Shown: positions 17,277 through 26,822, counted from the first letter of the stretch. The stretch: 64,000 nucleotides of DNA from CAIRTM01 sp963723235 (GCA_963723235.1 CAVRPV010000006.1:370811-434810), one strand, 5' to 3'. Numbers and translations: made by a program. Notes: generated by a model not told the origin, from the letters alone.

Positions 17277-17878
17277 ATGAAAATCGTACTTGCAACCGGC
17301 AACCAACATAAGCTAAGAGAGTTTCAACAGATTCTCGACGCGGACAGCCTCGAAATCGTGCCGCAAAGCGCGTTTCCGGACTGTCCCGAGGTTATTGAAG
17401 ACGGGAGCAGTTTTGAAGAAAACGCCCTTAAAAAAGCACGGGCAATTGCAGCACATACCGGGTGCGTAGCCATGGCTGATGACTCGGGACTGGAGGTTGA
17501 CGCTTTGGGCGGCGCCCCCGGCATCTATTCAGCGCGCTATGGGGGTGAGCCTCGCAGCGATACGCGAAATATCGCTCTGCTGCTTGAAAACATGCGCGAT
17601 ATGGACACCCCGCAGAGGGGAGCACAATTTCGCTGCGTGATCGCGGTTGTAACACCCAATGGCCGGGAGCTTGTCGCGCAGGGACTGTGCCGGGGCCGGA
17701 TCACCACCGAACCGCTTGGCAGCGACGGGTTCGGCTATGACCCGTGTTTCTGCATGAGGAGTCGGGCCGCACATTCGCCCAACTGGACAGCAATGAAAAA
17801 AACAGCATCAGCCACCGCGGCCTGGCTGTGCGCAACCTGCGCGAACTGCTGCCTGCATTTTTAAACAGCCTGTCCTAA
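17277..17878 (+). CDS. rdgB: dITP/XTP pyrophosphatase (Ham1 family), frameshift near 17742
   Basis: Removes non-canonical purine triphosphates (ITP, dITP, XTP) from the nucleotide pool. It opens MKIVLATGNQHKLREF with the substrate-binding TGN-x2-K motif and continues with SFEENALKKA, ADDSGLEVDALGGAPGIYSA and LGSDGFGYDP. A single base is missing near 17742. Restoring it gives the usual ending FLHEESGRTFAQL, NSISHRGLAVRNL and a stop at 17878, about 200 residues in all. As written, the last 40 residues are out of frame. The break is probably an assembly indel. Confidence 0.92.
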
Positions 17879-17905
17879 GCCCTGCCGCCCCTCAGGCTTT
17901 ACCGA

Positions 17906-17934
17906 TTGACAGCGTTTTACTGAAAGCGTACTGT
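17906..17934 (+). promoter_or_regulatory. promoter of the glycosyltransferase gene
   Basis: TTGACA (17906..17911), 17-bp spacer, TACTGT (17929..17934), about 37 bp before the start codon at 17971. Confidence 0.7.
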
Positions 17935-17970
17935 ATTAAAACGGGTTTGAATGCTGCGAAAGGATATACT

Positions 17971-18665
17971 ATGAACGACGTCACCGTAGTCATGCCGGTT
18001 TACAATGAAGAGGCCTGCATCAATGAGGTAATCGATGACTGGAAGGCAGCCCTTGATAGGCTGCAGATCACCTATAATTTACTGATCCTCAATGACGGCT
18101 CCCGCGATAATACCGCCAGAGAGCTTGCAAGAAATGACAGCCCCGTCGTCACGATAATCAACAAGAAAATTCAGGACATGGCCCCACTATCCTGACCGGA
18201 TATCATCGGGCGGCGGAAGAAGCAACTTGGGTTTTCCAGGTTGACAGCGACAATGAGATGCGGGCCGAACATTTCCAAAAACTCTGGAACGAACGCCGGG
18301 ACTGTGACGCCGTGTTCGGCATCCGCTCCGCACGTGAGCAGGCCCTGCCCAGAAGAATTATAAGTTTTATCTCCCGGATGGCCGTAACCCTTTGTTATGG
18401 ACGCGGCGTACAGGATGTCAACTGCCCCTTCCGGCTCATGCGAGCCGATGTCCTTAAAAAACTTTTGCAGTGCATCCCTGCAGATACATTCGCGCCCAAC
18501 GTTGCAATTGCCGGTTTGTTCGTTCTTAACGGGAGTCCTGTAAAAAATATCGCCGTGCCCCACAGCAACCGCCAGACCGGAGAGGTTTCAATCAAAAAAT
18601 GGAAACTGTTTAAAGCCGCGATGCGGTCATTTCTGCAAACAGTCCGCATCCGCTTTAACGCCTGA
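17971..18665 (+). CDS. family 2 glycosyltransferase (DPM1-like), frameshift near 18174
   Basis: The first 70 residues contain the GT2 nucleotide-sugar motif VVMPVYNEEACI and LILNDGSRDNT. One G is missing near 18174. With it the frame continues GHGPTILTGYHRAAEEATWV and reaches the catalytic QVDSDNEM (DXD-type), then CPFRLMRADVL and HSNRQTGEVSIKKWKLFKA. About 230 residues, normal for single-domain polyprenyl-phosphate sugar transferases that load mannose or glucose onto a lipid carrier. The next gene, convergent, encodes a membrane glycosyltransferase that would use such a carrier. Ribosome site AAAGGA before the ATG. Confidence 0.85.
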
Positions 18666-18746
18666 CGCATGAATTGGAAGTGTCAGACACCTGTGCCTGC
18701 CCTCTTATTCAAGATGCAAAACTCAAAAAATCGGTATCGGTATACA

Positions 18747-20999
18747 CTACCGCATGGAAAGCTTGCGGGCAATAAATGCCCTGATGCTCTCATTGAGGCT
18801 GCGCTCATTGAGTTCCTGCAGAAAACCTTCCCAGATCAGAGGTTGGAGCTCTGCCGGCATCTGTTGCATCAGACTGATACAGCGCTGCCATTCAATGTCA
18901 AGACCCCGCGCATACGAACTGCAGTCGATTGCATCAGGCGGCATAAGCCTGCGCCAGTAACGGCACAGCGTCTCGGCAAATCCATTGCCGACACCCCGGT
19001 AGAAATACCCCTTCAGTTCATCGTCAAATTTTTCCCCAATCGCACTGTCTAGCGGATAGTCAGGCACATGCAGGGTATCGAAGAGCATCTCCGCGCCGAC
19101 AAGCCTGCCGATGCCCTGTACGGTCAGCCCCTGAAAAGCTACCGGGACGCTTGCGATATCCCGCATAAACATGCGTTCGACCGCTTGATCGTCATAGGCG
19201 CTCACCCGATCGACAAACTGCCTGTTATATTTATCACGATGCCCGGTTCTGAAGTCCTCCAAAAAGTCCCTGAAAAAGAACCGCTCGGATGCCGAGAGCT
19301 CTTCAAGCAGCATGGTGCGATTCAACAAAAATCCGTAGTACGTGTAGCCGAGGAATTGGCAGCCCCAATTTTTATAAAAAATGTCGGGATACCTGTTGGC
19401 AAGCGCCTGCACCCACGGATCACCGGCCTTTTCCGGCATGCCGAGCAGAACACGGATCAATCCGCACATCAGAGGGTCGCGCCATTCTTGAGGGGCATTA
19501 TCGAGATAGCTGATGATCTTCTCTTCCGCATCATCTCTGGAAACCGCTGCAAGCGCAAGCCGGGTGCCAAGAGCACGGCAGGCTTCCTCCCTGTTTTCCT
19601 CCGGATACCCGGCAACAATCGCCTCGGCATATTTAAACTGCGAAGAACCGCGTGATGGTATAAGCAAACGACTTGCATACTGGTCAAAATTATAGCCTTG
19701 ATACAGAAAAATTTTATTCGCATCATCCCGCGAAAACAGACCGGCCAGATGCACACCATTGAGCGCCATCACGGCAATGAACACAGCCCAGGCGCACGTT
19801 TGTATGGCCCGCGACCTTTGCTTCACTAACATGCACAGGCCAAGTGCTGCAAACGCGAAATAAAAAGGAAAAAGAATCGTTACCCAGCGGCAGCGGATGA
19901 CATCCGCAGGCGCAAAGGTGGCGAATATGCCGATGGTGGGCCAGTATTCAAAAGGCTTGAGCTGCATGGGCGAAAGCGTCATGCACACAAGAAAAAACAC
20001 CGGAAACAGCACAATAAAAAATGCGAATTTCAACGGCAGGCCTGCATCTCCATATCGCCGGTGCGATGCAAGAACACGTATTGTTTCGGGAAACCGTACA
20101 GCCCCGCGCACGACAGCAACAAGCAGGACAAGCAAAAGCAGTGAAACAATAATGCCCCCCCAGCCTATATCCCGTGCGGGGTATCCGTAACCAAGCGTGA
20201 AGGAAACCGTGTACATAAAGGTCTGTATGAATTTCCAGGGTGCTATGGAGATATTTTTAAAAATATCGACCAGAAAATTTCCGCCGCCGCTTGAGTAAAA
20301 AAAAGAACGCCACAGCCAGGGCAGAAAACCGGTTACCCCGGCCGCGCACAGGGCACAAAGACCCCGCAGGGAAATCATCCCCGGCTTGAAACACAGCACG
20401 AACAACACGCAAAACGCATTAAATATAAGATAGCTGTAGAATGCATAGGTACCCAGCCCCGCACACAGGCCGAATACAATCCACAGTAGCACCGGGACAT
20501 GTTTTGCATCCTTTTCAAGCATCCGGAATAAACATAGCAGTTGTATAACCAAAATGAGATTGATCATGTGGTGTGAGCTGAACGTGCCGACCAAACTGAG
20601 CCGGGCGAACATGGGCGGCGGCAGTGCGAACAGCAGGGCAAACAGCAGGGCGGCCTTCATGCCGCAATAGCGGTTGATACAATACACCCAGCCGAGCATG
20701 CACAGGAGCCCGCACAGCAGGGCGAACAATTTAATTGTAAACATCGAATGCCCGAAAACTGCGGCCAGAGGATACATGAGAAGCGCCTCCAGCATCATGT
20801 CGCCGGAGCGCTGTTCATACTGATAGGCCATAAGCGGCGCACGCAGGGACTCCTGCAACAAATCAAACGTCAGGGTTCCTGATACAGGCTCGTCAAAATA
20901 GGGGTGGGATATATGCGAATAGCCGAAGAAAATAAGCCCGAAGCGCAACGCGATATAAACGGCGATAATGAGTATAAGCAACAGGTGTGTACGACGCAT
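18747..20999 (-). CDS. multi-pass membrane glycosyltransferase (GT39/PMT-like) with large soluble C-terminal domain
   Basis: A 750-residue protein. The first 430 residues hold about ten membrane helices. The early periplasmic loop SHPYFDEPV carries an acidic pair, as in the lipid-linked sugar transferases of the GT-C fold (ArnT, PMT), where a first-loop Asp/Glu is catalytic. Residues 440-750 are soluble, probably periplasmic, and match no family I recognise. The ATG at 20999 follows AGGATG and precedes the first helix directly, so it is preferred over upstream starts. It converges on the lipid-carrier GT2 gene, suggesting a shared glycan or glycoprotein pathway. Confidence 0.75.
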   Translation of the reverse strand: MRRTHLLLILIIAVYIALRFGLIFFGYSHISHPYFDEPVSGTLTFDLLQESLRAPLMAYQYEQRSGDMMLEALLMYPLAAVFGHSMFTIKLFALLCGLLCMLGWVYCINRYCGMKAALLFALLFALPPPMFARLSLVGTFSSHHMINLILVIQLLCLFRMLEKDAKHVPVLLWIVFGLCAGLGTYAFYSYLIFNAFCVLFVLCFKPGMISLRGLCALCAAGVTGFLPWLWRSFFYSSGGGNFLVDIFKNISIAPWKFIQTFMYTVSFTLGYGYPARDIGWGGIIVSLLLLVLLVAVVRGAVRFPETIRVLASHRRYGDAGLPLKFAFFIVLFPVFFLVCMTLSPMQLKPFEYWPTIGIFATFAPADVIRCRWVTILFPFYFAFAALGLCMLVKQRSRAIQTCAWAVFIAVMALNGVHLAGLFSRDDANKIFLYQGYNFDQYASRLLIPSRGSSQFKYAEAIVAGYPEENREEACRALGTRLALAAVSRDDAEEKIISYLDNAPQEWRDPLMCGLIRVLLGMPEKAGDPWVQALANRYPDIFYKNWGCQFLGYTYYGFLLNRTMLLEELSASERFFFRDFLEDFRTGHRDKYNRQFVDRVSAYDDQAVERMFMRDIASVPVAFQGLTVQGIGRLVGAEMLFDTLHVPDYPLDSAIGEKFDDELKGYFYRGVGNGFAETLCRYWRRLMPPDAIDCSSYARGLDIEWQRCISLMQQMPAELQPLIWEGFLQELNERSLNESIRAFIARKLSMR

Positions 21000-21203
21000 G
21001 CGACCATCCTGTAAACAATGACTGTGCCGGAAACCTGCAATCCGCAGCGCGCACATACGCTGCACCATGGTCCAGATCAGGCTATTTCTTTACAGCATCA
21101 TGAACGCTAAAACAATACATTTTAAAACATAGACAGCCGGGAGCAGCTTTTCTCAGCGCGAAGAACATGGGCTAACGACAGGCCGGAACCGCATGCTGCA
21201 CTA

Positions 21204-22534
21204 TCATGTTCCCGCCGCACAGCGTTCCCGCACTGCCGCAGCCGCCTGCATCCCGTCCAGCACCGCATCCTCCATGGCCGAGTAGACCCAGCGGCCGTAG
21301 CGGCCGGCAAGCATAACGCCGTTGTCCCGGCACCACTGCCCAATCATCTCGATGTCTTCAACATACTCGCGGTGGAACACAACATAGCCGTTTTCAATGC
21401 AACGGTAATCCATGAACAGGATAGCATCCTCACCGCTGATAAGACCCATCTCCTGCAAGAGCCGCACGCTTTCACGCCTGAAGGCGGGCTCATCCCCGAG
21501 CGGCCCCTGATGCGTGTATTCTATGTAGGCCGAAGAATACCCCGCGAGGCGCAAGCGGCGCATGCACATTGCTGTAGAAACCAACCCGGTAGGGCAGAAA
21601 GCGCTCCTCGGGAATATAAAACCAGTGACCCGGATGTTTCGGGACTGTTTTAAAAGCAGCGTTATAATAGCTCACCGACGCAATTTTCATCCGCTGCGCG
21701 ACGCGCCTGCAGCCTGTCCGTTTGAGCGCACTGCACAAGCCGGAGAAAATCCCGCAGCGGTATGGTGCTGATACAATTTCTGAAATGCACCTCCTCACCG
21801 TCCTGCAGGCGCAGCACCCTGCTCTGCATATCAATGGCCACAGGACAGGCATTAAACAGAAAACGCTCCTGCGCACAGGCTTGAAAAAAAGCGGCGGGCA
21901 GTGTGCCTATGCCGTTGCTGCGCGGATAGGAAAATGTCGCGTTATAGCCGTGGTTATCATATTCCGGATCGCGCCGGGCGCCCTCAACAACCTGTTCAAT
22001 AGTCGGCACCGGTATATAGGTATCGCACCAGTGACTGGCAAATTCTTTTGGATGAACCGTGTAAAGCTTTGAGTTGTAGGGAATCATGAAATGTCTTGAT
22101 ATCCCCTCTCCGAGATTGGCCATGCACCACTCATAAAAATTTTCGCCCGCCCGTGACCTGTCATTTTTTTCGTGCGCACGGATAAACCCTTCTACGCACT
22201 CCCTGACAACCTGCGGCGGAAGGCCAAAGGTGTTTGACTGGAAGGGATAGCGCGTAAAGGTGTTGTGCGAAAAAACATACGACTTCCTGGCAATGGTAAT
22301 ACAATCCAATCCGGGCAATGTGCTCACAAGCTGCTTCATCTTCTCATCGTGCATGTGCAGCCAGTGCCCGGTCTGATCGAACAGAAAACCCTGTTTTTCC
22401 TCGGTTGTGCACAACCCGCCGGGAACACCTTGTTTTTCAACCACCAGGAAATCATGGTCGCCCCCCAGGTGATAGGCCGCGGAAAGACCGCTTAAACCGG
22501 CTCCGAGTATCAGAGTATCTGTCTTCCTCATCAC
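21204..22534 (-). CDS. FAD-dependent amine oxidase/protoporphyrinogen-oxidase-like oxidoreductase, two frameshifts
   Basis: Starts MMRKTDTLILGAGLSGLSAA, the Rossmann GxGxxG site for FAD, followed by FLVVEKQGVPGGLC and FDQTGHWLH. This fits the NAD(P)-binding/UDP-galactopyranose-mutase-like group often found in polysaccharide loci. One frame break near 21675 and one in the GGGG run near 21540 must be corrected to reach the conserved ending DAVLDGMQAAAAV. Corrected length about 440 residues. It lies 33 bp downstream of the AOR gene and upstream of the membrane glycosyltransferase, all on the minus strand. The substrate could be a nucleotide sugar, a carotenoid or a porphyrin; the sequence does not decide. 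Confidence 0.78.
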
Positions 22535-22567
22535 ATATCCCTTATGCAGGCATTCATACCACCATGT

Positions 22568-24520
22568 TCACAGCCGTTCATCGCGCGTATCTTCGATTGC
22601 GGACAGGCCCAGGCGCTGAAGGGTTTCAAGAGTTGGCACACCAGTGTGCACGTCCCAGCCGCGCAACGCGTAATAGTCATCCATCATGGCCGCGAACTGG
22701 TCGCGGTCGACTGCCTTGCCTTTGCGCGAGATGATCTCCTCACCGCTGCCGGGCAAATAAAGCCCAGGATTGTACATACCAAAAACATCGGCTATCATCT
22801 CCTCGCGCTCAATAAACATAAACTCCGGCAGCGTATCATCTTGTCGGCCCCGGCGGCCTTCGCGCAGCAGAATACAGCGGTACAGGGTGAAGAGCCGCTC
22901 GGCAATGAGGTCAAAATCCTGCTGCGTTGCCGTAACGCCGGTAACAGCCGTAAACAGTGCGCGGTCAAGCGCGGGATCGCCCACATGATCCGGAGAGCCG
23001 GCATCATCATAAACCGGCCAGGCAAAATCGCACAGGTTGAGCGACTCTTTGATATACTGGCGATTCTGAACCCTGACAGCAGCCAGTGCCTTACCGGCAT
23101 TGGTGCTGAAATCGACCGCCTCGCGGCTTCCCCAGAACGCTTTGGCAATCCGGCGCAGCACCTCGGTTGACATGTAGGTCTGCTTTCCGCCGGAGAGATG
23201 CCAGCGGGCCCACTTTGTCAGGGGCTCACAGATTTCATGCAGTTCGGTAATGAAGGGTCGCGGCTCGGTCGCGTAAATCGGAGCTGCCATCGAAAACACC
23301 TTGGGACCGTAGGCAATCGCGCGACCGCTTCCGGTGAGCATATTCTCGGCAATAGCTACCGCAGGGCCGCCCACAAACCGCGCAACCCGCAGCAGGCCTT
23401 CAGCCAGGTGCGCGCCGAAGCCCTCACGAAGAGATGTTTTCCGCAGTACATCATCGAGAAATTCACGGCTGCCCATACGGTCAAGAGCAAGGCCGCTTGA
23501 CTCCTGCGTCACCAGGCCCTGTGCTCGGCAGCGGTCAAGCCACAGCAGGATAAAAACCATGTCCATGGCGCATACGCCATAGTCATTGGCCATGGTCGGC
23601 GCCGCAAAACTTGCCTCGGTACAACTGCCGTGCAGCTGTTTATCCCACAGCATGTAGAAATTGCCGATCTGGCATTTGCGAATATCCTCGCTCCCGCCGG
23701 CGCTGCGGTGCAGGGAACGCCAGCAGCCCTGCGGGCAGCCGTGGCAATGCACTTTCTTCTGCACGGTTGAGCCCGGCACGAGAATCGGATTGTTGAACAG
23801 GTGAAAGTAGCCCTCACCGGTCATGGCGCGATAGGCTTGCCTGATGGCTTTCACGCCGGCAGGGTCGGCAACCCCTACCCTGCCGCTGCCCTGCACAACA
23901 ACTGCCTTGAGATTTTTAGAACCCATGACCGAGCCGAAACCCATTGAAGCGCAGCTGCCGGCATCGGAAAAAACGATGCCGATACGGGTGCGATTTTCTC
24001 CGGCCGGGCCGATCGAGAGCATGCGGCTGTCCTTGCCGTGCTCGCGCAGCAGGCTCTCGCGGGTGGCATAATTGCCCTGCCCCCAGAGATGGCGGGCGCA
24101 CCTGATCGTAATCTCGCTGTCCTGAATATGCAGGTAGACCGGGCCATCGGCCCGTCCGGTCACGACCAGGCCGTCATAGCCGGCTTTTTTAAGCTCAGCG
24201 GCAAAGAAACCGCCAAGATTTGCCGAAACGAAGTGCTCGGGAAAAACGCAGGGAGACTTGCCGCACACCACAAGGCGCGAGGCACTTGGCGCCGGCGTGG
24301 CTGCCAGCGGGCCGGTCATCAGCAGCAGCGGGCTGTCGGGATGAAACGCATCCGCATCGGGCCGGGCATAATCCCAATACAGCTTCAGGCCGATCCCCAG
24401 ACCTCCGATATACTCGATGCAGTACTGTGCGGTGTCGATTTTTTTGACCGACCGCCGCGTTAAATCAACATGCAGGATGGTACCGGCCCACCCGTTCATG
24501 GTTTGTGTAGTGTTCCGCAT
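22568..24520 (-). CDS. tungsten-containing aldehyde:ferredoxin oxidoreductase family protein
   Basis: A 650-residue AOR-family enzyme oxidising an aldehyde to its acid with ferredoxin as acceptor, or the reverse, using a bis-pterin tungsten (or molybdenum) centre and one 4Fe-4S cluster. The N-terminal domain has LTRRSVKKI, GGLGIGLKLYWD and GPLAATPAPSASR. The cluster ligands are CHGCPQGC (about residues 259-266) and a fourth Cys in NLCDFAWP near 507. FSDAGSCASMGFGSVMGSKNLKA is typical of the family. The ribosome site AGGAAGGG precedes the ATG at 24520. The gene starts 82 bp after a ferredoxin/bilin-reductase-like fusion gene, which may be its electron partner. Confidence 0.92.
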   Translation of the reverse strand: MRNTTQTMNGWAGTILHVDLTRRSVKKIDTAQYCIEYIGGLGIGLKLYWDYARPDADAFHPDSPLLLMTGPLAATPAPSASRLVVCGKSPCVFPEHFVSANLGGFFAAELKKAGYDGLVVTGRADGPVYLHIQDSEITIRCARHLWGQGNYATRESLLREHGKDSRMLSIGPAGENRTRIGIVFSDAGSCASMGFGSVMGSKNLKAVVVQGSGRVGVADPAGVKAIRQAYRAMTGEGYFHLFNNPILVPGSTVQKKVHCHGCPQGCWRSLHRSAGGSEDIRKCQIGNFYMLWDKQLHGSCTEASFAAPTMANDYGVCAMDMVFILLWLDRCRAQGLVTQESSGLALDRMGSREFLDDVLRKTSLREGFGAHLAEGLLRVARFVGGPAVAIAENMLTGSGRAIAYGPKVFSMAAPIYATEPRPFITELHEICEPLTKWARWHLSGGKQTYMSTEVLRRIAKAFWGSREAVDFSTNAGKALAAVRVQNRQYIKESLNLCDFAWPVYDDAGSPDHVGDPALDRALFTAVTGVTATQQDFDLIAERLFTLYRCILLREGRRGRQDDTLPEFMFIEREEMIADVFGMYNPGLYLPGSGEEIISRKGKAVDRDQFAAMMDDYYALRGWDVHTGVPTLETLQRLGLSAIEDTRDERL

Positions 24521-24602
24521 ACCGCAGCCCTTCCTAACACATGAACATGCCTGCCTCTACCTGACCATACCCGCATGCAAAAGCCACATTGCTCAAGAAA
24601 CG

Positions 24603-25589
24603 CTATGGTTCGATAATCGACAGCGCGATGTCGGCCATTTTGTCTCCAAGGAACTTATTAAGCGATCCCACACCCGGATCATTTTCCTTGTATACCGCCC
24701 GGATCTGACGGCGGCGCTCGTTGATCAGCCGCATTTCCGGCGACTGCGGGTCGCGGGGCTGCGCTGCTTTGTAAATGTTCAGCCAGGCGTTGAAATAGTC
24801 AACCGCGCACTTGAAAATGCCGGCAACATTTTCAGGCGTTTTCTCAACCGTGCCGGTGATGATATAGGGCGAATGCAGGGCCCGCACCCAGTGAAACACG
24901 CTCGACCTCATGCCCGGCATGGCCGAAAACTCCTGATAGAGGTCCTCCAGCGGCTCATAGTAATATTTCTGCAACTGCTCCTGATTGCGTCCGACATCAT
25001 CGCCTGACATGAGGTCACAGATGAAGAAAATATGCTCATCGGACTCATCCCAGTCCATAATATAATAGGGAATATCATATTCGGCCGCCGGCGTTACAAC
25101 TATTACATCAGCCACCATTGTGCCGTAAAAGTTCATCCGCGACAAGCCGATTTTCTCAAGCTTGGGCGCTTTGTAGGCCCGGTAGAAGCAACTGTGGCCC
25201 TCTACGTCGAACTCATGCAGACTGCGGATATCGGTTCCGGCATGATCCCTGATCTGCTCGGGCTTGAGCTCACGCGTCAATATGTCGGTCAAATGTTGCA
25301 GAATAGGGGTAAATTTCTGATCATCCGGCACAACCGGCGCGGCAGCGGCTGAGCGCGGCGCATCAGAGCCGGTTTTTGATGAAACCTTGACACCGGGTAT
25401 AAAAATGGCATCTTGGGGACACTCGCGGATACAGGTGCCGCACTCAAGGCATTTACCCGCATCGGTCATAACGCATAGACCGTCCACAAGGGCGAGAATT
25501 TTAAGAGGGCAGGCATCAATGCAGATGCCACATCCGATACACCTCTCGGCGTCAAGTGTAAAAACCGTCTTCTTGCTGTCCTGTGCCAT
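24603..25589 (-). CDS. 2x[4Fe-4S] ferredoxin fused to a ferredoxin-dependent bilin reductase-like domain
   Basis: A 328-residue protein. Residues 15-60 form a bacterial ferredoxin with CIGCGICIDACP and CLECGTCIRECP. After a linker, residues 92-328 resemble FDBRs (PcyA, PebA, HY2). TPAAEYDIPYYIMDWD aligns without gaps to the PcyA active-site segment, keeping Pro, Tyr, Pro and the catalytic Asp (PcyA Asp105, here Asp179), and the ending AVYKEND...LNKFLGDKMADIALSII matches the FDBR C-terminus. The PcyA His88 position is Val, so classical phycocyanobilin chemistry is unlikely. The fusion would supply its own electrons. The ATG at 25589 follows GGGAGGATT. It precedes AOR in one probable operon. 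The ferredoxin part is certain; the FDBR part is strong but read by eye. Confidence 0.78.
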   Translation of the reverse strand: MAQDSKKTVFTLDAERCIGCGICIDACPLKILALVDGLCVMTDAGKCLECGTCIRECPQDAIFIPGVKVSSKTGSDAPRSAAAAPVVPDDQKFTPILQHLTDILTRELKPEQIRDHAGTDIRSLHEFDVEGHSCFYRAYKAPKLEKIGLSRMNFYGTMVADVIVVTPAAEYDIPYYIMDWDESDEHIFFICDLMSGDDVGRNQEQLQKYYYEPLEDLYQEFSAMPGMRSSVFHWVRALHSPYIITGTVEKTPENVAGIFKCAVDYFNAWLNIYKAAQPRDPQSPEMRLINERRRQIRAVYKENDPGVGSLNKFLGDKMADIALSIIEP

Positions 25590-25682
25590 AAATAGTAATC
25601 CTCCCTGCAATGTACTGTTTTTTTAGACTGTTTATATGCTGCCGAATACCATAACGATTAATCCCAACGTGATCCAGAAAAC

Positions 25683-25734
25683 TAGTTGGGTTTCCAACTA
25701 TATCAAATATAACACAAGCTCCTGAAGTGCGCAA
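25683..25734 (-). promoter_or_regulatory. promoter with overlapping palindromic operator for the ferredoxin/bilin-reductase-like gene
   Basis: On the minus strand TTGCGC (25734..25729), 17-bp spacer, TATATT (25711..25706), then the perfect dyad TAGTTGG-AAAC-CCAACTA at 25700..25683, which covers the expected transcription start. A repressor bound there would block initiation. The leader to the ATG at 25589 is about 100 nt. Confidence 0.62.
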
Positions 25735-25915
25735 CCCAATTGTGCATGATAAAAGTACGCTCATGCATAGGCCGGCTGCCTGCACCGCGTGTCTTGTGCC
25801 GTCTGAGAACATAAAACCGCGGGAGCCGCGCATCATCGACAACTTTCTTTGGCCTCAGGCAAATTTATCTGATATACTGCCCATACCATGAGATTTATAG
25901 AAGAGGGCTGACCGG

Positions 25916-26080
25916 ATGAGTGAAGAAGAGAAAAACAGCGATCTTGAAGATCTGTTTGAAACATTCGATAAACAGTTTGCCGAATGCGAACAAAAATTCA
26001 CCGAGATTGAGGAAAACCTGAAAGCCTTTCGCGCGGAGCAGGACCAACAAAGCGAGCCCGAGCCTGAAAAGTCCGAATAG
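25916..26080 (+). CDS. small acidic coiled-coil protein
   Basis: A 54-residue ORF starting MSEEEKNSDLEDLFETFD, about one third Glu/Asp, with a heptad-like pattern (L-x3-F-x2-F-x3-F) suggesting a coiled coil. AGAGGG lies 8 bp upstream, and TTGGCC...TATACT forms a plausible promoter at about 25855-25885. An ATCATGC/GCATGAT hairpin follows at 26083. The reverse strand has an open hydrophobic frame here, but without ribosome site or promoter. Function unknown. Confidence 0.6.
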   Translation: MSEEEKNSDLEDLFETFDKQFAECEQKFTEIEENLKAFRAEQDQQSEPEPEKSE

Positions 26081-26475
26081 AATCATGCTTCGCGCATGAT
26101 CGCGCTTTTATTTCTGCAACCGCTCAGGACAATGCACGGCTTGTACGGCATGCTGCTTTCATGCTTACCCCGCAAGTCCGAGCATCAATACTGCCGTTTT
26201 TTGCAGAATAAAAAATCTAAATATTTATTTCTTATTGACAAACAATGCACTATTTAGTATAGCTTAGTGCTGTTTTTAATAATAAAAAGTATTAATTTTG
26301 ATGCTCTCTTAACAAAATAATATATACCGACTCACGTGTAGAAGTTCTTGAAAAAAAATGCCGGCATGAGAAGCTGCCTGCCATACACTCATGCGCAACC
26401 GCATAAGGAATGCCGTCCCGCAACCGAGGAGACACCAGCGCCTCGTCGAGTACGCCACGATTTAAAGGAGAAGCA
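26081..26475. other. intergenic region with promoter and dyad upstream of the helix-turn-helix gene
   Basis: About 395 bp. It holds the short hairpin ending the previous gene (26083..26098) and a strong promoter with a dyad (26235..26270). The 205-nt leader from there to 26476 is unusually long for a 60-residue regulator; no known RNA element was recognised. Confidence 0.5.
26235..26270 (+). promoter_or_regulatory. sigma70 promoter overlapped by a GCACTA-N12-TAGTGC dyad
   Basis: TTGACA (26235..26240), 17-bp spacer, TATAGC (26258..26263). GCACTA (26247..26252) and TAGTGC (26265..26270) form an inverted repeat across the spacer and -10, a repressor-like arrangement. Confidence 0.72.
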
Positions 26476-26658
26476 ATGCCCGAAATCATGACCCCCAAAG
26501 AAGTAGCGCAGTACCTGAAGATGTCCGTGTTGACCGTGTATAAACATGCAAAGCAGGGTACTATCCCGGGATTTCGCGTCGGCAATTCCTGGCGCTTTGA
26601 TAAAAAGAAAATTGATGCTGTTCTGCTGCAATCATCCGGCTCCGCGCATAAGAACTGA
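26476..26658 (+). CDS. excisionase-type (MerR/AlpA-like) helix-turn-helix DNA-binding protein
   Basis: A 60-residue protein, MTPKEVAQYLKMSVLTVYKH then IPGFRVGNSWRFDKKKID: the full helix-turn-helix/wing pattern of the excisionase-family domain (helix_turn_helix_17). Free-standing copies act as small regulators or recombination directionality factors. No integrase or phage gene is adjacent, so a regulatory role is more likely; the dyad in its own promoter suggests autoregulation. The ribosome site AAAGGAG is 5 bp before the ATG at 26476. It precedes rpe by 164 bp with a GC-rich hairpin between them. Confidence 0.85.
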   Translation: MPEIMTPKEVAQYLKMSVLTVYKHAKQGTIPGFRVGNSWRFDKKKIDAVLLQSSGSAHKN

Positions 26659-26822
26659 AATCCTCCGGATGTAAAGCGCCTGCTGAAAACATGCGGGGAT
26701 GTGAACCCGACGCATACCGTCTGATGCCACGGGAGCCCGAATGCTCCCGAAACAATTACTCCCGGTTTCCGACCACGCGCTGCCCGGATGATACTACCGG
26801 GATACAAAGGAGAAAGACGTCC

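Noticed and set aside
22544..23170. 208-residue plus-strand ORF opposite AOR
   Set aside because: Shadow frame of a conserved oxidoreductase; no ribosome site.
25552..25842. 96-residue minus-strand ORF upstream of the ferredoxin/bilin-reductase-like gene
   Set aside because: It runs through the promoter and operator at 25683..25734, has no ribosome site and overlaps the real start in another frame.
25895..26086. Hydrophobic 63-residue ORF on the minus strand
   Set aside because: It is the reverse of a Glu/Lys-rich coiled-coil ORF that has a ribosome site and promoter; antisense of acidic helices often looks hydrophobic. No ribosome site on the minus strand.
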